A stretch of 64,000 bases of DNA from Bosea sp. BIWAKO-01 (lineage in GTDB: Bacteria; Pseudomonadota; Alphaproteobacteria; Rhizobiales; Beijerinckiaceae). Location: NCBI RefSeq assembly GCF_001748145.1, contig NZ_BCQA01000001.1, forward strand, positions 2,043,501 through 2,107,500, given 5' to 3'. The notes under the pieces were generated by a model, which worked only from the letters and a program-made list of their open reading frames with translations, did no database searches and was not told the DNA's origin. The translations under genes were made by a program, and so were the position numbers. Within the stretch, counting starts at the first letter, position 1; each line of letters opens with the position of its first letter. Shown in pieces: positions 1-7,945 of the stretch.

Positions 1-1272
1 CCGGCCGGCTATCTGCCGGCGCTGGGAGTGCCGCTCTGGCCGCTGGCAAGCGCGGCCGCCCCGGCGCGCGCGCGGCGGCGCGACGAGGAGCAGTCGGGAC
101 CTGCCACTGCCCGCTCCGAAGCGCAGGAGAAGGCCTGCGCCGCCAGCCGCGACGAGACCGCCGAGGAGTGGCGCGAGCGCAGCCCCTTCATCCTCAACCG
201 CTTCGAGAAGATCCTGGCGATGTCCGAGATGGTCGCCGTCGATCGCCCGTCCGACGACAGCGAGGAGCACGAGCCCGAGGCCGCGGACGAACTCGACGAC
301 ATGGTGCTGAGCGAGCGCAAGGGCCGCCCGGCCTCACGCTTCCGCTTCGATCTCGACCTGCCGCCGGAGGCGATCGACGAGGCCGCCCTCACCGGGACCC
401 TGACCTACCCGGAATGGGACTTCCGGAGCGCCTCCTATCGCGAGGACTACTGCCGGGTCCTTGCCGCGACGGCCCGGCAGGAGCTGGAACCGCCCGAGCA
501 GGACGCGGCGACACGCGCGCTGGTGCGCCAGGTGCGCCGTCAGTTCGAGGCGCTGCGCCCCTTGCGTGTCCCGCAACGTGGGCAGATCGACGGCCCCGAT
601 CTCGATCTGGACGCCGTCGTGCGCCGGCAGGCCGAGCTCGCCGCCGGCGGGCCCGGCAGTGAGCGGATCCATCTGGCGACACGGCCGCAGGCGCATGACC
701 TTGCCGTGACGACGCTGATGGATATCTCGCTCTCCACCGATTCCTGGTTCGACGACCTGCGCGTGCTCGACGTCGAGAAGCAGGCCCTCACTGTCTTCGC
801 CCATGGCCTGGCCGCCTGCGGCGACCGGCACGAGATCCTGACATTCACCTCGCGCCGCCGCGACTGGGTCCGGATCGAAACGCTGAAGCGCTTCGACGAG
901 GCCATGGGACCGGCTGTCGAGGCGCGCATCGCCGCGCTGCGGCCCGGATACTACACCCGCATCGGCACGGCGATCCGCCATGCCGCCGCCGGGCTCAGGG
1001 CGCGGCCCGACCGGCGAAAGCTGCTGCTCGTCCTTACCGACGGCAAGCCCAACGATATCGACCACTACGAGGGCCGTTTCGCCATGGAGGACACGCGCAT
1101 GGCGGTGATCGAGGCGCGCCGCGCCGGCATCTGCGTCTTTGCCGTGACGGTGGACCGCGAGTCGCGCGCCTATATCCCGCATCTCTTCGGCCGCAACGGC
1201 CACGCCGTGGTCTCGAAGCTCGACCGCCTGCCGGCGGCCCTGCCGGCGATCTATCGCGCACTCGCAGCCTGA
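1..1272 (+). CDS. norD: NorD, C-terminal part (nitric oxide reductase activation protein)
   Basis: The reading frame is open from base 1, so the N-terminus lies outside the window; the first in-frame GTG at 28 is internal and not a start. NorD works with the MoxR-type ATPase NorQ to assemble or metallate the NorCB nitric oxide reductase. The visible C-terminal ~200 residues form a von Willebrand A domain: a metal-site-like DISLSTDSW (MIDAS DxSxS pattern) near base 720, then VLTDGKPNDIDHY near 1030. The middle is acidic, as is usual for NorD between its conserved N-terminal part and the VWA domain. The gene is followed by other denitrification genes, which supports the call. NorB, NorC and NorQ would be expected upstream of the window. 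Confidence 0.9.
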   Translation, partial: PAGYLPALGVPLWPLASAAAPARARRRDEEQSGPATARSEAQEKACAASRDETAEEWRERSPFILNRFEKILAMSEMVAVDRPSDDSEEHEPEAADELDDMVLSERKGRPASRFRFDLDLPPEAIDEAALTGTLTYPEWDFRSASYREDYCRVLAATARQELEPPEQDAATRALVRQVRRQFEALRPLRVPQRGQIDGPDLDLDAVVRRQAELAAGGPGSERIHLATRPQAHDLAVTTLMDISLSTDSWFDDLRVLDVEKQALTVFAHGLAACGDRHEILTFTSRRRDWVRIETLKRFDEAMGPAVEARIAALRPGYYTRIGTAIRHAAAGLRARPDRRKLLLVLTDGKPNDIDHYEGRFAMEDTRMAVIEARRAGICVFAVTVDRESRAYIPHLFGRNGHAVVSKLDRLPAALPAIYRALAA

Positions 1273-1308
1273 GCTTGATCCCGAAAAGCGGGAACCGGTT
1301 TCCGGAGA
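1273..1308. repeat. Short palindromic intergenic repeat after norD
   Basis: Directly after the norD stop lies GATCCCGAAAAGCGGG followed by AACCGGTTTCCGG. It contains a TCCCG-AAAAG-CGGGA hairpin and a second ACCGGT dyad. From memory this sequence type is a very common dispersed intergenic palindrome in Rhizobiales genomes, where it often sits at gene ends. No second copy was noticed in this window. It may also act as a weak 3' end structure for the norD transcript. Confidence 0.5.
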
Positions 1309-1342
1309 AGGTCACGCGACATCACGCTCTGAGGAGAACGCC

Positions 1343-1498
1343 ATGACAGACGCCCAGATGGGCCTTGCCATCGCCACGCCGGCCATCATCGCGATGGCCG
1401 CAATGCTCTATCGCATGGGCGTGTTGCAGAAGGGCGGCGTCGCGGCAGCCGTGCTGATGTCGCTCGCCATTGCCGCCATGCTCTTCCTCGAACAGTGA
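1343..1498 (+). CDS. Small membrane protein of 51 aa downstream of norD
   Basis: An ATG preceded by GAGGAGAACGCC gives a 51-residue protein starting MTDAQMGLAIATPAII and ending with LFLEQ. It has two hydrophobic stretches, roughly residues 7-22 and 32-48, separated by a short basic turn (YRMGVLQKGG), so it is probably a two-helix inner-membrane protein. I do not recognise a family. Its strong ribosome binding site, alanine-rich coding pattern and position between norD and the DUF2249 gene suggest a real gene of the denitrification cluster, perhaps an accessory or assembly peptide of the NO reductase. Function unknown. Confidence 0.55.
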   Translation: MTDAQMGLAIATPAIIAMAAMLYRMGVLQKGGVAAAVLMSLAIAAMLFLEQ

Positions 1499-1518
1499 GG
1501 CAGCCAAGCGCGCGCTGT

Positions 1519-1532
1519 TTGAGCCTCGACAA
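1519..1532. promoter_or_regulatory. FNR/NnrR-like box upstream of the DUF2249 operon
   Basis: TTGAGCCTCGACAA fits the TTG-N8-CAA frame of Crp/Fnr-family sites. The dyad is imperfect. Its centre is about 76 bp before the ATG at 1602, which would place a class II start site near 1567. It resembles the better boxes at 4142, 9744 and 12708. Confidence 0.45.
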
Positions 1533-1601
1533 ATTGCCACGGGCACGACCCGGCTAGTCTTCATGATACCCCGCATTCGGGGCCGAAACGGAGCCGGGAC
1601 C

Positions 1602-1904
1602 ATGACCACCCCACCCCTCGAACCCCTGGACGTGCACGCAATCCCGCACTCCATCCGCCATGCCACGATCTTCGGGATCCTGGAGCGTCTGGCCCCCGGC
1701 GAAGCCTTCAGGATCGTCAACGACCACGACCCCGCACCACTGCGACGGCAGATCGAGGCTCGCTATCCCGGCGCCTATTCCTGGGCCTATATCGTACCGG
1801 GGCCGGAGCTGTGGCAGGTCGAGATCGGCCGCAACGAAGCCGATGTCGGCACCGCCGATTGTGGCGGCCATGATGAAGGCCATTCCTGCACCTGCGGCCA
1901 CTGA
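1602..1904 (+). CDS. DUF2249 domain protein with Cys/His-rich tail
   Basis: 100-residue soluble protein. I chose the ATG at 1602 because the DUF2249 fold begins at once (LEPLDVHAIPHSIRHATIF, then LAPGEAFRIVNDHDPAPLRRQIEARYPG and WQVEIGR). DUF2249 proteins are small SirA/TusA-like alpha/beta proteins of unknown function, common beside denitrification and hemerythrin genes. This copy ends in a metal-binding-looking tail with CGGHDEGHSCTCGH, containing three Cys and three His, which could hold a metal, heme or Fe-S donor. It opens a four-gene set on the same strand ending at 4114, preceded by an FNR-like box. Confidence 0.75.
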   Translation: MTTPPLEPLDVHAIPHSIRHATIFGILERLAPGEAFRIVNDHDPAPLRRQIEARYPGAYSWAYIVPGPELWQVEIGRNEADVGTADCGGHDEGHSCTCGH

Positions 1905-1930
1905 AGCCGCCCGACCGGGAGACCACAGCC

Positions 1931-3328
1931 ATGCCGATGGCATCGCTGTCGCGCTGGACGATGAGCTATTTCGCAGCCGCGCTCGCCTTCCTGCTCGCGG
2001 CCGAGGCTCTCGCCATGGCTGGCCTGGGCTACCCGGCCGCTGGCCTCGGCGACCCCGCGACGCTCGTCCTCGTCCATATCGTGGTGATCGGCTGGCTCAG
2101 CCTCGCCATGGCGGGGGCGCTGCTGCAGTTCGTGCCGGTCCTGGTCTCCCGCCCCCTCGCCCTGCCGCAACTGGCCCTGCCTGCGCTCGTGTCGCTCAGT
2201 GCCGGCCTCCTCCTGCTCTGCATCGGCTTCGCGACGCTGGCCGGCTGGATCAACGGGCCGCTGGATGTCCTGCCGCTGGCGGCCGCTGCTCTGCTGACCG
2301 GCTTTGCCCTGCTCGGGATGATGCTGCTGGCAACAGTGCTGAGCGCGCGCCCGGTTACGCTGTTCTCATATTTCGTCCTGGCCGGTCTGGCCTGCCTCCT
2401 AGCCACGGCCCTGAGCGGCTCGGCTTTCGCCGCGATCCTGTCCGGCCGCGGGGGCTGGCTCGGCAACCTGGCGGTGCTGCCGGACGGCCTACCCTTTCAT
2501 GCCTTGCTCGGCCTCGGTGGCTGGCTCGGGCTGATTGCCTTCGGCGTCAGCTACCGGCTCTTCGTCATGTTCATGATGTCGCCGGAACCGCCCGCCCGCC
2601 GCGTGCGGCCGGTGCTGGCCTGTGCCGGGCTTGGGCTTGCGACCGCGCTTGGCGGATTGCTCGCTCCCTTCGCCGGCTTCGCACCCGGGACCGGATGGCT
2701 CGCGACGGCGCTCGCCGCGCTCGCCATGGCGAGCGCGCTCTATTGCCGGGACATCCTCGCCCTCTATCGCACGCGCCGACGCAAGGCGCTCGAAATCAAC
2801 ATGCTCGCCGGCATCCCCGCCTATGTCTCGCTCGGTCTCGGCATCGCGCAGCTGCCGGTGGCGGTGGCGGTGGCGGCCGGTGACCGCATAATCGCTGCGC
2901 TGGCCTTCCTTCTCGTCTTCGGCTGGCTCAGCGGCCTGACGCTCGCCCAGCTCGTGAAGATCGTCTCCTTCATGACCTGGCTCGAGGCCTACGCGCCACG
3001 GCTCGGGCGCGGGCCGACGCCGCGCGTCGGCGAGCTTCTCGCCATGCCGCGCACGGGCTGGTGGTTTACGCTGTATTTTGGCGGCGTCACGCTGGGAACG
3101 GGCGCCCTGGCTGCCGGAGCAGCCTCCGGCTTCCGCTGGGCCATGCTGCCCTGTCTCGTGGGGACCGCCGGGGTTGCGGCAGAGCTCGTGCGCGTGCGCC
3201 GCTTGTCCGAGATCAAGGCCGACGCCCGGCCGCCAGCACATGAACACCCGAGGCTGCTGTTTGCACGCACCGGCGAAAGGAGACCACCTCATGTCGACCA
3301 CCGAAACGCCGCAAGCCCGCGAGCTTGA
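1931..3328 (+). CDS. Polytopic membrane protein, heme-copper-oxidase subunit I-like
   Basis: 465 residues with about 11-12 hydrophobic helices. The motif LVLVHIVVIGWLSLAMAGALL followed by QFVPVL recalls the His-bearing helix of cbb3 oxidase/NorB-like proteins (H-x5-GW...PVL), and PFHALLGLGGWLGLIAFGVSYRLF gives a second His helix, so heme b binding is possible. It lacks the full set of His ligands of a working oxidase, as far as I can see. Homologues of this kind are typically annotated as NnrS-like or hypothetical proteins in denitrification clusters. The C-terminus overlaps the next gene by 38 bases. Its role is probably NO-related membrane chemistry or heme/copper handling; that is inference. 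Confidence 0.65.
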   Translation: MPMASLSRWTMSYFAAALAFLLAAEALAMAGLGYPAAGLGDPATLVLVHIVVIGWLSLAMAGALLQFVPVLVSRPLALPQLALPALVSLSAGLLLLCIGFATLAGWINGPLDVLPLAAAALLTGFALLGMMLLATVLSARPVTLFSYFVLAGLACLLATALSGSAFAAILSGRGGWLGNLAVLPDGLPFHALLGLGGWLGLIAFGVSYRLFVMFMMSPEPPARRVRPVLACAGLGLATALGGLLAPFAGFAPGTGWLATALAALAMASALYCRDILALYRTRRRKALEINMLAGIPAYVSLGLGIAQLPVAVAVAAGDRIIAALAFLLVFGWLSGLTLAQLVKIVSFMTWLEAYAPRLGRGPTPRVGELLAMPRTGWWFTLYFGGVTLGTGALAAGAASGFRWAMLPCLVGTAGVAAELVRVRRLSEIKADARPPAHEHPRLLFARTGERRPPHVDHRNAASPRA

Positions 3329-3833
3329 CGTCAGACCGATGTTGCGGGCTGGCGAGGAGCCGTTCCAGGCGATCATGGAGGCCGTGAGCGCATTGGCGCC
3401 CGGCCAGGCCCTTCGCCTTGTCGCGCCATTCAGGCCGGTGCCATTGTTCTCCGTCCTGGCAAACCGGGGCTTCTCGGCGAGCGACCGAGCACTCGACAAC
3501 GGCGATTGGGAAGTGACCTTCGCACCCTTCCAGACCCCGGACACCAGCGAGGGTCTCGCCATCGGCAGCAGCCCCTCGGCCCTCTTCTGGGGCGAGCCTG
3601 CCGCGGAGCTCGACCTCTGCGACCTCGAGCCCCCCGAACCGATGGTGCGCATCCTCGAGACGCTCGAGAACCTGCAGCCAGGCGATGTCCTGTTTGCGCT
3701 CCTGGCTCGCGAGCCCGTCTTCCTGTTCCCGGAGCTGGCGAAGCGCCAGCACGAATGGGCCGGCAATTTCGACGCATCCGGCACGGCCTACCGCCTGCTC
3801 GTGCGCCATGGCGGCGGAAGCGCCCACCAATGA
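3291..3833 (+). CDS. Tandem DUF2249 protein
   Basis: 180 residues starting at ATG 3291 after AAAGGAGA. It carries two DUF2249-like units: residues ~11-75 (LDVRPMLRAGEEPFQAIMEAV, LAPGQALRLVAPFRPVPLF, then GDWEVTF) and ~105-172 (LDLCDLEPPEPMVRILETL, LQPGDVLFALLAREPVFLFPEL). Function is unknown; the family is linked by context to denitrification. It overlaps the membrane protein upstream (38 bases) and the MIP18-like gene downstream (ATGA overlap), so the three are probably translationally coupled. Confidence 0.75.
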   Translation: MSTTETPQARELDVRPMLRAGEEPFQAIMEAVSALAPGQALRLVAPFRPVPLFSVLANRGFSASDRALDNGDWEVTFAPFQTPDTSEGLAIGSSPSALFWGEPAAELDLCDLEPPEPMVRILETLENLQPGDVLFALLAREPVFLFPELAKRQHEWAGNFDASGTAYRLLVRHGGGSAHQ

Positions 3834-4114
3834 GTGTCAGCCTGCAACGCCTGGTTGAGATCGCGCTGCGCGACGTGCTCGACCCCGAGCTCGGCCGCAG
3901 CGTCGTCGATCTCGGCCTGATCTACACGATCCATGCGACATCGGACGGAGTGGTTGCGATCACCATGACCACGACGACCCGCGGCTGCCCGCTTGCGGGC
4001 TTCCTGAGAGAAGCCGTCGCGATGGCGGCGGGCGCTGTGGAAGGCGTCAGCGATGTCCTGGTGACGCTCACCTACGAGCCGGCCTGGAACCCCGGGATGA
4101 TCGCCGCCGAATGA
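3830..4114 (+). CDS. MIP18/PaaD-like (DUF59) metal-sulfur cluster protein
   Basis: 94-residue protein of the DUF59 family (MIP18, SufT, PaaD), which take part in Fe-S cluster maturation. The hallmarks are visible: ALRDVLDPELGRSVVDLGLIY at residues 11-31, the TTTTRGCPLAGFL loop with the family's single conserved Cys near residue 53, and LTYEPAWNPGMI at the end. The start ATG overlaps the preceding stop by four bases. Context with two DUF2249 proteins and a heme-copper-like membrane protein suggests repair or delivery of a metal centre damaged by NO, or insertion into a denitrification enzyme. Confidence 0.8.
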   Translation: MSVSLQRLVEIALRDVLDPELGRSVVDLGLIYTIHATSDGVVAITMTTTTRGCPLAGFLREAVAMAAGAVEGVSDVLVTLTYEPAWNPGMIAAE

Positions 4115-4141
4115 GCGCCGACGACGCTATCGTCAAAGATG

Positions 4142-4155
4142 TTGTGCTGCAACAA
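4142..4155. promoter_or_regulatory. NnrR/FNR-type box upstream of nirK
   Basis: TTGTGCTGCAACAA is a TTGT-N6-ACAA dyad in the position expected for control of nitrite reductase. It is centred about 79 bp before the nirK ATG. The likely ligand is the Crp/Fnr regulator encoded at 7210. Confidence 0.65.
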
Positions 4156-4227
4156 AGAGCGATTTCGCCAGGCTCCTAAAGTCTTCACGACCGGTAGATC
4201 TCCGGTCATTGGGCAAGGAGACAAGCC

Positions 4228-5355
4228 ATGGGCGAAGAGCTCAAACTGACCCGTCGCAGTATTCTGGCGGGGGCGGCAGCCACCGGGGTATTCGTCCAGG
4301 CTGCCTCTGCGCCGGCTCAGGCACAGGCCGTGATGAGCAAGGCTTCGGCCGCGGATGTGGCGAAGCTGCCGCGCGTCAAGGCGAAACTGGTCGATCCGCC
4401 TTTCGTGCAGGTGCATGAGCAGGTCGCGACCGGTGGACCGAAGCTCATCGAGTTCGAAATGACGATCCGCGAGAAGAAGATCGTCCTCGACGATGCCGGC
4501 ACCGAGACCTTCGCCTTTACCTTTAACGGTACTGTGCCCGGCCCGCTGATGGTCGTGCACGAGGGCGATTATGTCGAGCTCACCCTGATCAACGCCGAGA
4601 CGAACGAGTTGATGCACAACATCGACTTCCATTCGGCGACGGGCGCGCTCGGTGGCGGGGCGCTGACCGAGGTCAGCCCCGGCGAGAAGGTCGTGCTGCG
4701 CTGGAAGGCCACCCGGCCGGGCGTGTTCGTCTACCACTGCGCCCCGCCCGGCATGGTGCCCTGGCACGTCACCGCCGGCATGAACGGCGCAATCATGGTG
4801 CTGCCGCGCGACGGGCTGAAGGACCATCTGGGCAAGCTGCTGAAATACGACAAGGTCTATTATGTGGGCGAGCAGGACTTCTATGTCCCGCGCGACGAGA
4901 GCGGCAAGTTCAAGCGCTATGCCAGCGCCGGCGAGGCCCATGAGGACGTGCAGAAGGCGATGCGGACGCTGACACCGAGCCATATCGTCTTCAACGGCAG
5001 GGTCGGCGGGTTGACCGGCAAGAACGCCATGACCGCCAAGGTCGGCGAGACCGTGCTGATCGTCCATTCGCAGGCCAACCGCGATACCCGTCCGCACCTG
5101 ATCGGCGGCCATGGCGATTATGTCTGGGCCACGGGCAAGTTCCGCAATCCGCCGGAGCGTGACCTGGAAACCTGGTTCATCCCGGGCGGTTGCGCCGGAG
5201 CTGCGCTCTACACCTTCCTGCAGCCGGGCATCTACGCCTATGTCAACCACAACCTGATCGAGGCCTTCGAGCTCGGCGCCGCCGGACATTTCAAGGTCGA
5301 GGGCGAGTGGAACGACGACCTGATGAAGCAGATCCTGGGCCCTGCCGGCATCTGA
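4228..5355 (+). CDS. nirK: Copper-containing nitrite reductase NirK
   Basis: 375 residues; reduces nitrite to nitric oxide in the periplasm as a homotrimer. The N-terminus carries a Tat signal ([16 protein letters not shown]) with cleavage after the AQAQA region. Two cupredoxin domains are present. Type 1 copper ligands are seen in LMHNIDFH (first His), VYHCAPPGM (Cys) and PWHVTAGM (His, Met); type 2 ligands are the His of DFH, the His of YHC and the His of [10 protein letters not shown]. The catalytic Asp is the D of NIDFH. The ATG at 4228 follows GCAAGGAGACAAGCC. An NnrR-like box lies upstream and a strong hairpin follows; nirV is next. Confidence 0.97.
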   Translation: MGEELKLTRRSILAGAAATGVFVQAASAPAQAQAVMSKASAADVAKLPRVKAKLVDPPFVQVHEQVATGGPKLIEFEMTIREKKIVLDDAGTETFAFTFNGTVPGPLMVVHEGDYVELTLINAETNELMHNIDFHSATGALGGGALTEVSPGEKVVLRWKATRPGVFVYHCAPPGMVPWHVTAGMNGAIMVLPRDGLKDHLGKLLKYDKVYYVGEQDFYVPRDESGKFKRYASAGEAHEDVQKAMRTLTPSHIVFNGRVGGLTGKNAMTAKVGETVLIVHSQANRDTRPHLIGGHGDYVWATGKFRNPPERDLETWFIPGGCAGAALYTFLQPGIYAYVNHNLIEAFELGAAGHFKVEGEWNDDLMKQILGPAGI

Positions 5356-5363
5356 CCTTCCGC

Positions 5364-5392
5364 CTGTCTCCCCGCTTTTCGCGGGGAGACAG
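5364..5392 (+). terminator. Strong 12-bp hairpin between nirK and nirV
   Basis: CTGTCTCCCCGC, loop TTTTC, then GCGGGGAGACAG forms a perfect 12-bp stem 8 bases after the nirK stop. No T-run follows (CCCCTCCC), so it is more likely a partial terminator or a 3' stabiliser that makes nirK mRNA more abundant than nirV mRNA. Confidence 0.6.
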
Positions 5393-5415
5393 CCCCTCCC
5401 AAACGGGTTGCCGCC

Positions 5416-6291
5416 ATGGCTACGACGCTACACCTAACGCTGCCGAGGGTGACGACCTCGCTCGGCCTCCTGTTCATGGCAGGCGCCATGGCGCTTCTGC
5501 TGTCCGGCCCTGCGCGTCGCACCATGCCGGCTTTCCCGCTGCCGCAGACCGCGATCGTGCCACCGGCTACGCTGCTGCATCGGCTCCCCGACGAATACAG
5601 CCGTGCGGGCCGCCCGGTCGACGCCCCGCGCATAGCCATCGCGATCAGGCAGCCCCTCGAGGTCATGCGCTACCAGGTCACGGCCGCCGATTATGCACAC
5701 TGCGTCGGGGCCGGCGCCTGCAAGCGCCTCGATCATCCCGCGCCCCGTGGCGACCTCCCGGTGACCGGCGTCAGCCATGTCGACGCCACCGATTACGCCA
5801 ATTGGCTGTCGCGCGAGACGGGGGCGATCTGGCGCCTGCCGACGGATCTCGAATGGGCCCATGCTGCCGGCTCGCGCTTCGTCGACGACGCGCGCGGCCT
5901 GGATGGCGGCGAGACCAACCCGGCGCGGCGCTGGCTCGCCGACTACGAACGCGAGGCCAACCGAAAGGCGGCGAGCGATCCTGCTCCCCGCCCGATCGGC
6001 AGCTTCGGCGTCAACGAGCACGGCATCCACGACATCGCCGGCAATATCTGGGAATGGACGCAGACCTGCCTGCGCCGCGTCGCGCTCGACGCCGCGGGCC
6101 GCAAGCTCGGCGAGACCAGTAATTGTGGGATCTATGTCGTCGAGGGGCAGCACCGCGCACCAATGAGCTTCTTCATCCGCAACCCGAAGGCCGGCGGCTG
6201 CTCCGTGGCAACCCCGCCCGACAGCCTCGGTTTCCGCTTGATCCGCGAACAGGACTGGCGCGACCGGTTGCGCAGGCTCCTGCCGGCATGA
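5416..6291 (+). CDS. nirV: NirV, formylglycine-generating-enzyme-like protein
   Basis: 291 residues. A hydrophobic N-terminal segment (residues ~14-31) suggests membrane anchoring or export. The rest is an FGE-sulfatase-type domain: IAIRQPLEVMRYQVTAADY, the WRLPTDLEWAHAAG motif, GIHDIAGNIWEWT, and the C-terminal SLGFRLIRE. NirV is commonly encoded next to nirK, and its exact role in nitrite reductase maturation is not settled. Cys residues occur in CVGAGACKRL and GGCSVAT. The stop overlaps the next start (ATGA). Confidence 0.9.
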   Translation: MATTLHLTLPRVTTSLGLLFMAGAMALLLSGPARRTMPAFPLPQTAIVPPATLLHRLPDEYSRAGRPVDAPRIAIAIRQPLEVMRYQVTAADYAHCVGAGACKRLDHPAPRGDLPVTGVSHVDATDYANWLSRETGAIWRLPTDLEWAHAAGSRFVDDARGLDGGETNPARRWLADYEREANRKAASDPAPRPIGSFGVNEHGIHDIAGNIWEWTQTCLRRVALDAAGRKLGETSNCGIYVVEGQHRAPMSFFIRNPKAGGCSVATPPDSLGFRLIREQDWRDRLRRLLPA

Positions 6292-6836
6292 ACGTCGCCA
6301 TAGGCCGCGGCCTCAGCGCCGCACGGCCGGAAACCGCGAATGGCATCGAGTTCCTGCTCTGGATCCTGATCTGGAGCGAGCTCCTCGTCTTTGGCGCGTT
6401 GCTGGGCGCCTTCCTTCTGTTGGCCGCGCTCGATCCGCGGGCACTGGCCGCGCTGCGCGGCGCGCTCGACCTCAGCCTCACCGGCATGGCCACGGCCGTG
6501 CTCGTCACCAGTGGCTTCTTCGCTGCCCGTGCGACCTCCGGACAGCACCCACGCCGCAATCTCGTTGCCGCCGCGTTGGGGGGCTTCACCTTCTGCGCAC
6601 TCAAGATCGCAGCGTTCACGCACGAGCTTCCGGTGCTCGCGGCAATGGAGGGGCGTCTCTGCGAGCTCTACATGCTCGTTGTCGGCTTCCACTTCGCCCA
6701 TGTCCTGTTCGTCGCCGGATTGCTGCTGCTCGTCGCCTGGCGACCGGCGCCGCGCCATGTCGCCAGTATCGCGACGGTCTGGCACCTGATCGACCTCGTC
6801 TGGCTCCTGATCCTTCCCGTCGTCTATCTCGGCTGA
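6288..6836 (+). CDS. norE: NorE-like heme-copper oxidase subunit III family protein
   Basis: 182 residues starting at ATG 6288, overlapping the nirV stop. It has five transmembrane helices and subunit III hallmarks: GIEFLLWILIWSELLVFGALL at the start, HELPVLAAMEGRLCELYMLVVGFHFAHVL in the middle and HLIDLVWLLILPVVYL at the end. NorE proteins are accessory to NO reductase and improve growth by denitrification; they are not essential for catalysis. Confidence 0.85.
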   Translation: MNVAIGRGLSAARPETANGIEFLLWILIWSELLVFGALLGAFLLLAALDPRALAALRGALDLSLTGMATAVLVTSGFFAARATSGQHPRRNLVAAALGGFTFCALKIAAFTHELPVLAAMEGRLCELYMLVVGFHFAHVLFVAGLLLLVAWRPAPRHVASIATVWHLIDLVWLLILPVVYLG

Positions 6837-6837
6837 C

Positions 6838-7107
6838 ATGCGATCTCGCGACGCCCTCACTCTCCCCATCGTGCTGTTTTGCCTGTTCGCCGCGACGGGC
6901 CTGAGCCTGCTCGCAGCCTCCGTCCTGCCGGTCGGGTTTCGCGGCCCTGCGATCGCTGCCCTCAGCCTGACCAAGGCGATGCTCGTGATTCTCGGCTTCA
7001 TGCGGCTGCAGCGCGACAGCACGATGCTGGCCGGCGCACTGATCGGCTATGCCGCCCTCGTCTGTTTGCTGGCAGGCGCCAGAATCGCGCTGGCCGGGGT
7101 ATCGTGA
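6838..7107 (+). CDS. NorF-like small membrane protein
   Basis: 89 residues with three hydrophobic helices (residues ~9-30, 37-57, 62-86), including LSLTKAMLVILGFMRLQRDS, which resembles prokaryotic cytochrome oxidase subunit IV and NorF. It begins one base after the norE-like stop, so the two genes are co-transcribed; norE-norF pairing is usual. The exact family assignment is by size, topology and position. Confidence 0.7.
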   Translation: MRSRDALTLPIVLFCLFAATGLSLLAASVLPVGFRGPAIAALSLTKAMLVILGFMRLQRDSTMLAGALIGYAALVCLLAGARIALAGVS

Positions 7108-7209
7108 CGCACTTGAACGCCCATCGCGATTGCGGTCTTATCCCGCATCCCGCCTGCGCAACGGCACTGCGCGGGCTCTTTTCAGATCGGCCATAGGGAA
7201 GGCAGCACC

Positions 7210-7902
7210 GTGGCATTGGATCGCAGCGTGCTGCGCAGCATTTCCCTCTTCTCCGCCATGAGCGATGCGCAGCTCGACCGCCTGACCGCGCTGGCCAGCG
7301 CGCGCCGCGTTCCCCAGGACGAAGCCGTGTTCGAGCAGGGCGATGCGGCAAAGGCCTTCTATCTCCTGCTGCATGGCCGGCTGAAGGTGACGCAGGTGAC
7401 GCGCGATGGTCAGCAGATCATCGTGAGGGTCGTCCATCCCGGCGACCTGTTCGGCTTCACGCGCGCGCTCGGCCGCTCCGACTATCCGGGCACCGCGACG
7501 GCAGCCGTCGACAGCCTCGTTGCAGCATGGCCAAGCGAATCCTGGGACAGCTTCGTCGAGGACAATCCGCATCTGGCGATGAACGCGATACGAACCATCG
7601 GCCAACGCCTCGACGAAGCCCATACCCGCATCCGCGAGATGTCGACGGAAGAAGTCGAGCGCCGGGTGGCCCACGCCGTGCTCAGGCTCGTCGAGCAGGC
7701 CGGAAAACCCGTTGAAACGGGAGTGCGCGTCGATTTCCCGATCTCGCGGCGCGATATCGCTGAAATGACCGGCACCACCCTGCATACGGTGTCGCGCATC
7801 CTCAGCGCCTGGGAGACGCGGGGTCTGGTCGAGGGCGGCAGGCAGAAGCTCGTGGTGTGCGATGCGCCCGCCCTCAAGCGCCTGGCGGAAAACGCGGATT
7901 AG
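7210..7902 (+). CDS. nnrR: Crp/Fnr-family regulator, NnrR/DNR type
   Basis: 230 residues. An N-terminal cyclic-nucleotide-like sensor domain (VFEQGDAAKAFYLLLHGRLKV, HPGDLFGFTRAL) is joined by a dimer helix to a winged helix with ISRRDIAEMTGTTLHTVSRIL. There is no N-terminal Cys cluster, so it is not an O2-sensing FNR with an Fe-S centre; NnrR and DNR proteins sense NO, probably through heme. The recognition helix reads HTVSR where E. coli FNR has ETISR. Four FNR-like boxes in the window are its probable targets. It could also be another DNR-branch regulator, since the symbol rests on context. Confidence 0.8.
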   Translation: MALDRSVLRSISLFSAMSDAQLDRLTALASARRVPQDEAVFEQGDAAKAFYLLLHGRLKVTQVTRDGQQIIVRVVHPGDLFGFTRALGRSDYPGTATAAVDSLVAAWPSESWDSFVEDNPHLAMNAIRTIGQRLDEAHTRIREMSTEEVERRVAHAVLRLVEQAGKPVETGVRVDFPISRRDIAEMTGTTLHTVSRILSAWETRGLVEGGRQKLVVCDAPALKRLAENAD

Positions 7903-7945
7903 GCCACTCCGGCGCGTTGCAGCTTCGTGTCGGAGACGGGTCCGG

